Of a DNA stretch of 64,000 nt, positions 43,697 to 56,392 are shown one piece after another. Numbering within the stretch: position 1 is the first letter of the stretch; each line of letters begins with the position of its first letter. Below the pieces are notes generated by a model that saw only the letters and a list, made by a program, of their open reading frames with translations, was not told the DNA's origin and searched no databases. The position numbers were made by a program, and so were the translations under genes. Source of the DNA: Bolinopsis microptera (taxonomy: Eukaryota > Ctenophora > Tentaculata > Lobata > Bolinopsidae); NCBI RefSeq assembly GCF_026151205.1, contig NC_087084.1, positions 2,146,312-2,210,311 of the forward strand. Reading direction: 5' to 3'.

Positions 43697-46600
43697 TCTA
43701 GTACAGGGATACTTTAGTGACCGGTACAATGTAGCATAGGAGTGATTTTAACACGCTCACACAGGCTGACCTTTCCAACTTTCACTCCCACCTGCTTGTA
43801 ATGGTAGAATTATTTCAGCTGCAGAATTAGCGGTGTCCCCTACTTAATGTTCTAACAGCTCTTACCTATTTAACACCGGGGCGCCATATAGAGAATTTTC
43901 CTAGGATAGCTGTCAAGTGACAGTCCGACGAGATATCGATTGAGCGCGTTTACTGGTTGGATATATAGCGCGTGACAATGAGCTATCATGCAGACCGATT
44001 ACGCACCATATAAGGCGTAATTAAAACTGCATCTAGCACGTGATATTTGCAAAGCCTAAATACACATCCATATAAAGGCGTAATTAAGAGCAGGGGATTG
44101 CAGTGGAGTTGCAGGGAGTTGTAATAGCGTGAAATTGGGTGTTAATTCGATGATTAGGGTACAATACAGTAAATGTTTCGTTCACTATGTTGGTTATAAA
44201 GTTAACTTTGGATTTATGAACAGTGTGTGAGGACCGTACAAATGGAAGTGCACTGAATATTGCAGTTTCAGAATGGTTAAGAATTGAGATTTGGCCGAAC
44301 GGCTGAAATCGATGTACGTTGAAACTGTCTCGATTACCTAGTTACCTAGCTAGTAACATGGTATGAAGAGATAGAGGAAACCAGACGAAAAGTAAGACGA
44401 AGTCTCGGGAATCGCGGGGATGCAGCCTACAATGGGCATGAAAATATAGAGGCCTATGTTGCTCCCCACGATCGGCAGTCCAATAACAAACAATTTCTGA
44501 AAATTTCTAATTTCATACATTTATTCAACAGTCCTAGAACACACTGGGGAAAGATAAAAAGATTAAAAAGATGCGAGCGTGCTGAATCACTCTACAGGCA
44601 TTTAAAGCAAACTTCTTTAAATGCTCACTTTTGTATAATTTCCGACTTGAATAACTCAAAATAATGGGTTTTTATTCCGTAACAATTAACGACAACTGTT
44701 TCGACAACATGGCGCTTGATGCATCAACAGAGCATTTACCATTAAAAATTTTAACTTCGCCGCCGCGTTCGCCTATAAAAATTTTCAAAAATATATAAAG
44801 ACTTTTAATGTTCAAATGAAACAGGGGGTATCAATAACTACATGATCCGGCAACAATATGTCAAATCTCATACAATAAAAACAAATCAAAGACCAATCAA
44901 AACCTAAAGAAATTTCACTAAAAGGAGGAACGTGGAAGCAGTGCATCCGGAAAGATGTTGACACGTTTTTGAGAGAGCTGGGTCCAAAACCTGAAATAGT
45001 ATAAATTTAAATAGAGTGTATATAAGAATATTTCTATTGTCCCAGAGTTGTGTTTCAATACATAACAGTAGATAGTAAAAAACTGAATGTGACGAAGCTT
45101 ACCAAACTTATTTCAGTCCTTCATAAATTCCAATAAATTTTGAAAATTCTCAATTATTTGTATAACCTTTTGAGCTTATTCACGAGTAATGGAGACAATG
45201 TACAGTATTAGACTTTACAGCCTGACCGCAAAACAGCGCCTCAACGTCAGAAACATTCTTTTGCATAACGACAATCCTGTCTCTTTCCTCTTGCAGTCAA
45301 CCTGCAAGTGAAACTATAAGCATGACGCAATATCATGATTGCAATGTGACCAGTTAATGTTCTAATACGTACGTGTAAAACGAGGCCCTGACAAAATTGC
45401 TCGAGTTTACATTACCTGGGACCACCGGCTATTTGATAAGTTCATCCTCATGTAGAGATATCGTGCGGAATTACAGGCTGAGCGCGCCCAGAAAGGCTGA
45501 GCGCTGCCCACTAAGAGATATTACATACACCGCGGTCAGTAAAACTTGAAAGATCGCCGAATATTATACTAAAAACGTAAGCGTTTTATATAAAATATTA
45601 TGGGAAGAACATGGGTTTGGTAAATTGGGCTGATGTAAATCATAATTTTAATTGTACAAATATTACATCTACCTTATCGTTTTGTTGTTATAACGGTTAT
45701 AGTATCGATTCACTGTTTTTTTGTCTGTTAAATATTTCACTGTTTAAATTAAGGTTTGTGTATCCACTTATTGGGCCAAGAATATAACGTATAAGCCTAT
45801 TTTATAAGAGTTTTAGACTTCCGTAGGGTTGAAAAGCAACTACTTGTAAATTTGAACTTACTAACACTGAAAACATAACATTAAAAAAATAAACGCAGCT
45901 ACGTTGTATCCTTAAGAGCAAAGACTCAAGCAGAGAAACCTTCCAGTTTCAGTTAATCAAGTTTACTTTTAGAACATTCCGACGTGCCTCAAGAACATTC
46001 TACTTTTTCCTTGATTCGGTTGCATTCAAAAACTACAGGACATTTGAAATAGCTATTTTAAATAGTTAATAAAAATAAAGCCTTTTGACGAGCTGTAATC
46101 TCATTAAGTAGCCTATCAGACCATAACTAATCAGTCTGTACATAGCCGGCGTGTGATCGTATTTACACTGGCAGCACCAGCAACATGAAATTACTAACAT
46201 ATTACCAGCGTCGAGCTTCTAATTCATAATTATGGCAGTCTCAAGTTACAAATCTTTTGTGTCTTCAGGCTCAATTATATCATGTGACTACTTTAAAATA
46301 TAATATCTAATCATATATTAACATCACAGAGGGAGCGTAGAGAAAACTTACATGATTGCTCAAACTCATAACTTTGTATTAATATATAAGCGACTTACAA
46401 AGCTTCTTTGTATAACAAGACTGACACTAATTATTAATTTTATTTTGGTTAACTTGGAGACTAAGATTAAGCTCATTCATATCATTTAGGAGCATTGTGT
46501 TAATTTTTGTGATCAGTTTATGCGTGTTTAAGAATAAAAGCAATTATTTATCGCATCTGCGGAAAAATTTAAGATCGAGGTCTTCCATGGTCTTTACATA

Positions 46601-46879
46601 ACGGTGACAACCTGTTTAGTGTTTATCTGAGCAGATTTTTATTATGGACATAGGGTTTGAGGTTTGCAACTAGACTTCAATTTTAAACAAGTCAAATCTA
46701 ATTGCAGGAGTTACAATTACATTTCTCTAATAATATGTTAATGCTATTCTTTAGATATTAATACTAAGCTATGGTTACTCAATACCATAGTTCTATAATA
46801 AAAACATATTCAAGTGATTTTAGATAAAAAAAACTCGTCACATTCACAACTAATTCAAATAGCGAAGTAAGACCTCATC
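43697..46879 (+). repeat. Array unit 8, non-coding part
   Basis: CArG box at 44006-44015; the second is split by one extra A. The minus-strand short frame is at about 45165-45310. Odd private insertions occur at 45893-45903 (CGCAGCTACG) and as two ACATTC pieces near 45975-46000, with no counterpart in other units. Confidence 0.75.
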
Positions 46880-47787
46880 ATGAGAGGAGTCCTAGTTCAA
46901 CTCCTGAACTTCCTCTGCCACCACCATACTGAACGCAGTCAAGTGTAAACGACGCTGTGCTACTTTTTCACACTGGTTATACAGGATAGCTTCCTTCCAA
47001 AAACTTCCTGATGGACTTAGTGATTATAGTTTAGGGTTTTTTTTGTTGTTTGCTCAGGAGCAAGGATGCCACATACTTCATCGTTCCAGGAGTTTCCGAC
47101 TTTTAGGCAAAGTCTAGTTATGTGGGTACAACCTAGCCACAACTAGTCAATGAGATTTGGTTTTTCAAATTGGTTAAAAAATCTTGTGTTTAATTTTAAC
47201 AGTTAATTAAATTAGATATACTTTTTGATTATCAGAAGCATGTTCGGACAGCACCTTTAGTAGATTGTGCGGAAGACAAGTGTGCATTTCACTCCGTAGG
47301 ATTCACAGTCTGGTCATTGTAAATGACAAAACGGTAAGAGAGCAAGCACAGTTACGTTTACGTACAGTGCTTGCAGTGGGGATGCTAAATAGACTGCGCA
47401 AGAAATCGGAGATAAACGTCGAAATGTCAACAACGCATCGGAGTATTAACAACACAATTTGGTAAAATGAGTGACTTTGGAAAGCAAATGTGAAGAAAGG
47501 GGGTAAAAATGAGTGAGCTGGCGCACAAAGTGCGCGAAAATATGAAAAACAAGCGTTTAGTGGATTGGGGTCAATCTTGTTGACAATTGGAATATAATAA
47601 TTTCGTTAACAAGAGACTAAGATGCAGCCAAACCCCAGTTAAATAGACCTGCCGACAAAAATGCCGTCAACCTGCGCGTCAAAGCTAAACCTGCAGACGA
47701 AAAGAAAACGCATTTCAACTCCGCCAGCCTCAAATCACATCACTGATTCTCGGAGATTGCAAAGAGTCAACGATCGAAAGAACCTAA
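46880..47787 (+). CDS. Array secreted cysteine-rich protein, copy 8
   Basis: ATG at 46880, donor GTGATTAT after 47019 (one base off the usual GTGAGTAT), acceptor CAG ending 47235, stop at 47785-47787. A stretch of exon 2 around 47640 has lost most of the Ala codons before the tail. The start and the signal-peptide codons are readable. Confidence 0.55.
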
Positions 47788-47932
47788 TCAAAAAGAAACG
47801 AAACTAACTCACGTACGCAAAAGTGAAGAGGCATTGACCCCTCAGCCCACCTGTACTAAAATGTTAAAAGAATGTTGAATATATCCCATATTATTGTTAT
47901 TATTATTATTATTGTTTTATTATTATTATTAC

Positions 47933-50900
47933 GTCTAGTACGAGGGAGTACTTAGTGACCGGACAATGTAAGCATAAGGAGAGATTTAACACCTCACACA
48001 GGCTGACTTTCAACTTCAACCGCCACCCTGCATGGGTAAAGGAAGAATTTAAATTTCAGCAGCAGAATAGCGGTGTCCCCCCAACTTAATGTTCAAGACT
48101 AGCTCTTTCCTAGTTTACACACCGGGGCGCCCCAAATAGAGAATTCCTTGGATAGCTGTCATCGTGACAGTCACGAGATATCGAGTGAGCGCGTTATACT
48201 GGTTGGATATAAAGCGCGTGACAATTGAGCTATCATGCAGACCCGATTACGCACCATAAAAGGCGAAATATAAAAGCTGCAACTAGCACTAGAAATGTCA
48301 AAGCTCATTACACATCCATATAAGGCTTAATTAAGAGCAAGGGATTTGCAGGTGGAGTTGCAGGGAGTTGTATACGTAAATTGGTGGTACTTCGATGATT
48401 AGGGTACAAACAAGTAAAAGTTTCGTTCACAAATGTTGGTTATAAAGTTAACTTATGGTTTTAGAACAGTGTGTGAGACGCGTACAAATGGAGAGAGCAC
48501 TGATTTGCAGTTCAGAGGGTAAGAAATGAGTATTTGGCCGAACCGCTTGAAAACGTTTTACGTTTGAAAACTGTCTCGATAACCTTGTTACCTACAAGTA
48601 ACTAGGTATGAAGGAGAGAGTTTAAACCAAACGAAAGTAAGACGAAGTCTCGGGAAACTGGGATGCAGCCTACAAAGGGCAAGAATATATAGAGGTGCCC
48701 TAGGTTGCTCCCCAGATCGGCAATCCAATACACAATTTCTGATAATTCTAATTTTCATGATCTTTCATCAACCTAACGAACACACGGGGAAGTGAATAAA
48801 AAGATAAAAAATGCTAGCGTGCAGAACACTCTACAGATCAATAAAGCAAAATTCTTTAAATGCTCACTTATAGTATAAATATCCGACTTAAATCTCAAAA
48901 TAAAGTGTTTTATTCCGTAACATAACGACACTGTTCGACTACAAGGCGTTGTTATGATAGCTAAAACAAAACATTTTTTTCCATAAAATTTTTTTATCCT
49001 TCGCCGCGTTCGCCTATAAAAATTTCAAAATATATAAAGACTTTTATTGTTTCAAAATGAAACAGGGGAACTCATAACTTCATGATCGTGCAACATAGTC
49101 AAATCACATAACCTAAAAAACAATCAAAGACAATAATCAAAACACTAAAGGAAATTCACTAAAAAGAGGAACGTGTAGCAGTGGCATCCGAAAGAGTTGA
49201 CACGTTTTGGGAGAGAGCTGGACCCAAAACCTGAAATATTTAATTTAATAGAGTGTAATTTAAGAATATTTCAATTGTCCAAGAGTTGTTTTTCAAATAC
49301 ATAACAGCTGATAGAAATAACCTGAATGTCGAAGCTTAACCAACTTTTCAGTCCTTCATAAATTCCAATAAATTTTGTAAAATCTCAAAAATTTGAATAA
49401 CCTTGAGACTTTTCAGGAGTAATGGAGACAAAGTACACAGTATTAGACTTTACAGCCTGACCGGCAATAACATCGACAAACGACAGAAAACATACATTTT
49501 GAATATCGACAAATCATGTCTCTTTCCTCATGCATCAACCTGCATGTGAAACTATATAGCATGGACGCATATCAGTATTGCAATGTGACCAGTTTTAATG
49601 TATATAATACTTACGTGTAAACAGCCTGACAAAATTGCTCTGAGTTTACAATACCTGGGACCTCAGGCCTATTTTATGTTCATAATCATGATAAGATCGG
49701 CGGAATGACAGCAGAGCGCGGCCCAGTGAAGGCAGAGCTCGCCCACTAAGATTTACACCGCGGTTCTGTAAAACTATTGGAATGATCGCGAAATATTAAA
49801 CTAAAAACTAAGCGTTTTTATAAAAATATTGTGGAAAGAAAACTGGTTGGTTAAATGGGGCTGATGTACAATCAAAAATTTATTATCGTTACAAATATTA
49901 CATATACCATTCGTTAAGATTGATATACTGATATTGTTTTCTGATTCACTGCTTTTATGTCAGTTAAATATTATCACGTGTTTAATTATGTTTGTGTTCA
50001 CTTTTTGCCAATGATATAACTGAATAAGCCTATTTTAAGAGTTTAGACTTCCGTAGGGTTTGAAAGCCACTATTTTGTAATAAATTTGAACTTACTAACC
50101 TCTGCAACATACAATTAAAAAATAAAAATTTGTATCCTAAAGAGCAAAGACTCAGACAGAGAAACCATCATTTCAGTTAATTCATGTTTACTTTTAGTAC
50201 GGACGTGGCCCTCCAAGAACTACTTTTTTCCTGATTCGTTGCATTTCAAAAACTACAGGACATTTTGAAATAGCTATTTTAATAGTTAATAAAAATAAGC
50301 TCATATGACGAGCTTTAATCACTGCTAGAGTAGCCTATCATACCAAACAATACAGTCTGTACCTTAGCCGGCGTGTGATCGTATTTACACTGGCGCAGCC
50401 AGCACATGAAATTACAACATATTACACACGTCGAGCCTTCTAGTTCATAATTATGGGCAGTCTCATGTTACAAATCTTTTTGTGTCTTCAGGCTCATGGA
50501 ATATCATGTGACTACTTTAAGATATAATATCTATCATATATTAACAACACAGAGGGAGCTAGAGAAAACTTAGCAGTATTGCTCAAAAACTCAAAACTTT
50601 AGTAAATAAATATAAAGCGACTTACAAAGCTCTTAGTATAACAAACTGCACTAAATTATTAATTTTATTTGTGGTTAACTAGGAGCTTAGATTATAGCTC
50701 ATTCAGATCATGTGGAGCATGTGTGTTAACTTTGTGATCAGTTTATGCGTGTTTAGATAAAAGCAGATATTAATCGCGCATCTGCGGAAAAATTAAGATC
50801 GAGGTCTTTCCAAGGTCTAAACATATCGTGACACCTGTTTCGTGTTTATCTGAGCAGGAACTTTATTATGGACATAGTTTGAGGTGCAACAGACTTCAAT

Positions 50901-51102
50901 TTATACAAGTCAAATCTAATTGCAGGATTTTAAAATTACATTTCCTCTATAAAATGAATTTGCTATTCTTTAGTTATAAATACAAAGTAAGGTTACCATA
51001 CCATAGTTTTATAATAACTTTATATTCATAGGTTGATTTTTAAGATTAAATAAAAACTCTCACATTTCACACTAATTCCAAATAGCGAAGTAAGACCTCA
51101 TC
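47933..51102 (+). repeat. Array unit 9, non-coding part
   Basis: The second CArG box is perfect at 48316-48325; the first reads CCATAAAAGG. The minus-strand short frame is at about 49405-49550. A TATA-like ATTAAATAAAA lies at 51046-51056, 50 bp before the ATG. Confidence 0.75.
51046..51056 (+). promoter_or_regulatory. TATA-like element upstream of copy 9
   Basis: The sequence ATTAAATAAAA followed by ACTCTCACATTTC stands at a constant distance of 50-60 bp before the start codon in all copies. It is the only plausible TATA box near exon 1. Confidence 0.4.
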
Positions 51103-52010
51103 ATGAGAGGAGTCCTAGTTCCTACTCCAGAATCTTCTCTGCACCACCAGACTGACCAGATCAAGAGTAACGACTGCTGAGCCTAGTGCTACTTTTTCAC
51201 ACGTGGTTAAACAGGATGCTCTTCTCAAAAACATCCTGAAGGACTTTTTGGTATAGTTTAGGTTATTTTTTTGTTGTGTTTGAGCTCAGGGAGCAGAATG
51301 CCACATACTTCATAGATCCAGGTTCCGAACTTTTAAGGCCAAAGTGCTAGTTTATGTGGTACAACCTAGCACAACCTAGACAATGAGATTTGGTTTTCAA
51401 TTGGATAAAAAATCATGTTTAATTTTACAGTTAATTAATTAATTTAATTTTGATTTTCAGAAGCATGTTCGACAGCACCTTGTATATAGTGCGGAACCAA
51501 GTTGCATTCAACACCGTAGGATTCACAGCACGGTCAGTGTAAATGACAAACTGTAGAGAGCAGCACAGTTACTTTACTGTACAGTGCTTGCAGTGGGGAT
51601 GCAAAAGAGACTGCGCAAAAAAATCGGAGATAAAATCGGCGAATTGTAAACAACGGCACTGATTTTACAACACAGATATTGGTAAAATGAGTGACTTTGG
51701 AAAGCAAAGTAGGAAGAATGGAGGGAAAAATGAATGAGCTGGGCGCACAAATGGAAAAAATATAAAACAATCGTTAGGTGTTTTTGGGGTCAATCTTGGT
51801 GACAAATGGAAAAAATAATTTCGTTAAAAGAGACGAAGATTGCGCCAAAACCACACTATAGAACCTGCCGACAAAAATTTCCGCTCAAACCTGCCGTCAC
51901 AGCTAAACCTGCAGACGAAGAGAAAACGGCAGTTTCAACCGCCAGACCTCAAATCACATTCACTTGATTCTCGGAGATATGCAAAGAGTCAACGATCGAA
52001 AGAACCCTAA
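51103..52010 (+). CDS. Array secreted cysteine-rich protein, copy 9
   Basis: ATG at 51103 and acceptor CAG ending 51460 are intact, stop at 52008-52010. Exon 1 ends near 51247, where the donor GTGAGT has become TTTTTGGTATAG. Exon 1 also carries an extra GCCTAGT near 51181. The segment encoding the helical region (ATGAGTGACTTTGGAAAGCA at 51687) is clean. Confidence 0.5.
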
Positions 52011-52152
52011 TCAAAGAAACGAAAACAAAACTTCACGTACGCAAAAGTAAGAGGCAGTGACCCTCAGCCCACATGAAATAAATGTTAAAAGAATGTAAAT
52101 AGAACTTTTATGGTTTTATATATTATTATTATAGTTTTTATTATTATTATTC

Positions 52153-55100
52153 GTCCTAGTACAGGGAGTACTTAGTAGACCGGACAATGTATCATAAGGA
52201 GTGATTTAACACGCACACACAGTGAACTTTCAACTTTCACAGCCCACCTCGTGGGTAAAGAAGAAGTTAATTTCAGCCAGCAGAATTATCGGTGTACCCC
52301 TACTTAATGTTTCAAACTAGCTCTTTCCGTAGTTTAACACCGTGGCGCCATATAGAGAATTTCCTTGGATACCTTGTCAGTGACAGTCACGAGATATCGA
52401 TGACGCGTATTAACTGGTAAGGATATATAGCGCGTGACAATGAGCTATCAAGCAGACCCTATTACGCACCATATAAGGCGTTAATTAAAAGCTGCATACT
52501 ATCACGAGATATTTGCAAAGCTAATACACATCCATATAAGGCGTAATTAAGAGCATGGGAAGTTGCAGTGGAGTTGCAGGGATTGTAATAGCGTTAAATT
52601 GGGTGTAATACGATGATTAGGGTACATACAAGTAAATGGGTTTTCGTTCACATATGTTGTTATAAGGAAAAGTTAACTTTGGTTTAGAACAGTGTGTGAG
52701 ACGCGTAGAACAAATGGAAGTGCACCTGATTTCGTTCAGCAGATGGTAAGAATTGATATAGCGCGAACCGTCTGAAATCGTTGTTAAAAAACGATTGAAA
52801 GACTGTCTCGATTACCTGTTACCCTAGCTATAAACATGTATGAAGAGAGAGTGGAAACCATAACGAAAGTACAGACGAAGTCCTCGGAATCGGGGATGCA
52901 GCCTACAAAGGGCATGATATAAGAGGGCCCTAGTTGCTCCCACAGATCGCAGTCCAATAACACATTTTTCTGAAAATTCTAATTTTCATACTATTCATCA
53001 GCCTTACGAAACATTGGGATGATAAAAAATAAAAAAGATGCGAGCGTGCTGAATCACTCAACAGATGCAATTAAAGCAAACTTCTTTAAATGCTCACTTT
53101 TGTATAATTTTCCGACTTGATAACTCAAAAAATGGGTTTATCCGTAACAATTAACGACACTGTTCGACCAACAGGCGCTTTTGATGCATAAACACATTTT
53201 CCATTAAAATTATATCTTCGCCGCGTTCGCCCTATGAAAAAATTTCAAAAATATATAAAGACTTTTATTGTTCAAGAAATAAACAGGGAGGAATCAAACT
53301 TCATGATCGTGCAACAATAATGTCAAATCTCATACCAAATCAAAACAACAAAACAATCAAAACACTAAAGAAAATTCACTAAAAAAGGTGGAACGTGTAC
53401 CATGTGCTCCGGAAAGAGTATGACACGTTATTGGAGAGAGCTGGTCAAAACCTGAAATATTTAAATTTAATATAGTGTATTTAAGAATATTTCTAATTGT
53501 CCAAGAGTTGTGTTTCAAAAACATAACAGTTGATAGTAATAAACTGAATGAACGAAGCTTTTACAAACTTTTCAGTCCTTCATAAATTCCAATAAATTTT
53601 TGTAAAATTCACAATAATTTGTATAACCATGAACGTTTTCAGAGTAAATGGAACGAATGTAAACTCAGTATTAGACTTTACAGCCTGACCGCATAACAGC
53701 GTCAACGGTCAGAAACATTCTTTTTGATATCGACAATCTGTCCTCTTTCCTCATGTGTGCAGTCAACCTGCAATGTGAAACTAATAAGCATGACGCATAA
53801 TCATGATTTGCAATGTTGACCAGTTATAATGTAATATACGAACGTGTAAACGAGCCTACAAAAAATGCTCGAGTTTACATACCTGGGGGGGGGGACCTCA
53901 GGCTATGTTATGTTTCATAATCATGAATTAGAGATTTCGGCGGAATGACAGGCTGAGCGCGGCCCGTAAGGCTGAGCGCGGCCCACTAAGAGTTTCCATT
54001 ACACCGCGGATCTGTAAAACATGGAAAGATCGCGAAATATTATACAAAAAACGTAAGCGTTTTTTATAAACTATTTTGGAAAGAACATGGGTTTGGTAAA
54101 TGTCAGGAGGCAGATGTAAATCAAATTTTTAATTGTTACAAATATTTACATCTACCTTCGTTTGTTGTTAAACGGGTTATTGTTTCTGATTCACTGTTTT
54201 TTTCTGTTAAATATTACACTGTTTAAATTAATTTTTTGTGTTTCACTTTTGCCAATGAAATAACTGTAAAATGCCCTATTTTAAGAGTTAGACTTCCCGT
54301 AGGTTGAAAAGCCACAATCTTTGTAGAATTTGAACTTAACTAACATCGAACATACCGAATAAAAAAATAACAAACTTATCCTAAGAGCAAAGACACAGAG
54401 CAGAGAAACCATCATTTCAGTTTTAATCATGTTACTTTTAGTACGGACGTGCCTCAAGAACTACATTTTCCTGATTCGGTTGCATTTTCAAAACTAAACA
54501 GGACATAATGAGAAATAGCTATTTTAAATAGTTAATAAAAATAAAGCACTTGTTGACGAGCTTTAATCTCTGTATAAGTAGCTATCAGAACATAACTATA
54601 CAGTCAGTACATAGCCGGCTGTGATCGTAATTTACACTGGTCACAAGCCAGCAACAGAATAATAACATAATACACAGCGTCGAAGCCTTCTTAGATTCAT
54701 AATTATGGGCATTCTCATGTTACTAATCTTTTGTGGTCTCAGGCTCGATTGTGTATATCATTAATACTTAAATAAAATATCAATCATATATAAACATCAC
54801 AGAGGGAGGCTAGAGAAAAACTTAAGCAAGTTTGCTCAAACACATAACATTTGTTAATATAAAGGGCGACTTACAAAGCTTCTTGTATCACAAGTCAGCA
54901 ACTAATTATTAATTTTATTTGTGGTTAACTGGAGCAAGATTCGAGCACATTCCAGATCATGTTGGAGCATTGTGTTAACTTTTTGTGATCAGTTATCGTG
55001 TTTAGATAAAAGCAGATATTTATCGCATCTGCGGAAAAATTAAGATCGAGTTCTTTACATGGTCTTTACATATCGGTGACACCTTTTAGTGTTTATCTGA

Positions 55101-55349
55101 GCAGATTTTTATAAGGACTTAGTTTGGAGGTTGCAACTAGAACTTCAATTATACAAGTCAAAACAAATTGCAGGTGTTAAAATTAACTATCTCTATAATA
55201 GTTTATGCTTATACATTTAGTTATTAATACTAAGTTTATGTTTACCAATACATAGTTATATAAAACTTATATCATATGTTTGATTATTAGATTAAAATAA
55301 AAACTCTCAACATTTCACAACTAATTCAAATAGCGAAGAAAACATCATC
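52153..55349 (+). repeat. Array unit 10, non-coding part
   Basis: Both CArG boxes are perfect, at 52469-52478 and 52532-52541, the same spacing as in the clean units. The minus-strand short frame is at about 53635-53775. A run of ten G residues near 53885 is private to this unit. Confidence 0.75.
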
Positions 55350-56250
55350 AAGAAAGGAGGTCCTAGTTCTACTCCTGATCTTCCTCTGCACCACAGAACT
55401 GACGCATTCAAGTAGTAACGACGCTTGTGCTACTTTTCACGACTGGTTAAACAGGATGGCTAACATCTCAAAACTCCTGATGGACTTATGATTATAGTTT
55501 AGGGTTTTATTTGTGTTTGCTCAGGGAGCAGGAATGCCACAACTTCATAGGTCCAGGAGTTCGAACTTTTTAAGTCAAAGTGCTAGGTTATGTGGTACAA
55601 CCTAGCACAACAATCCATGAGATTGTTTTCAAATTGGAATAAAAAATCTTGTGTTAATTTTACAGTTAATTAAATAGATTTAATTTTTGATTTTCAGAAG
55701 CATGTTCGGACAGCACCTTAGTAATTGTGCGGAAGGACAAGTGTACATTTCAACTCCGTAGAATTCTCAGCTCTGACAGTGTAAATGACAAAACGGTTAG
55801 AGAGCAGCACAGTTACGTTTACGTACAGTCTGCAGTGGGATGCTAAAGTAGACATGCGCAAAAAACGGGAGATAACATCGACGAAATGTACAACGGCACG
55901 GATTTTTACAACACAATTATGTGAAAATGAGGTGACTTGGAAAGCAAATGAAAATGGAGGGAAAAATGAATGAGCTGGGCGCACAAATGGAAAAAAAATG
56001 AAAACAGCGTATGAAGTGTTTTGGGGACAATCTTTGGTGACAATTGGATAAAAAATTTCGTTTAAAGAGACGAAGATGCAGCCAAACCACCATCAGCTTA
56101 TAGAACCTGCCGACAAAATGCCGCTCAACCTGCCGTCAAAGCTAAACCTGCAGACGAAGAGGAAAACGCAAGTTTCAAACCCGCCAGCCCTCAAATCACA
56201 TTCACTGATTCTCGGAAGATTGCAAAGAGTCAACATCGAAAGGAACCTAA
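55350..56250 (+). CDS. Array secreted cysteine-rich protein, copy 10
   Basis: Start codon damaged (ATCATCAAGAAAGGAGG in place of ATCATGAGAGGAG), exon 1 to about 55488 with a weak donor, acceptor CAG ending 55697, stop at 56248-56250. The coding stretch just after the acceptor (AAGCATGTTCGGACAGCACC) is consensus-like. Confidence 0.5.
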
Positions 56251-56392
56251 ACAAAGAAACGAAACTAAACTCACGTAAACGCTCAAAAGTGAGAGATGCA
56301 TTGACCCTCAGCCCACATGAATAAAATGATAAAATAAATGAATATATCTTTATGGTTTTATTATTATTATTATAGTTTATTATTATTATTAC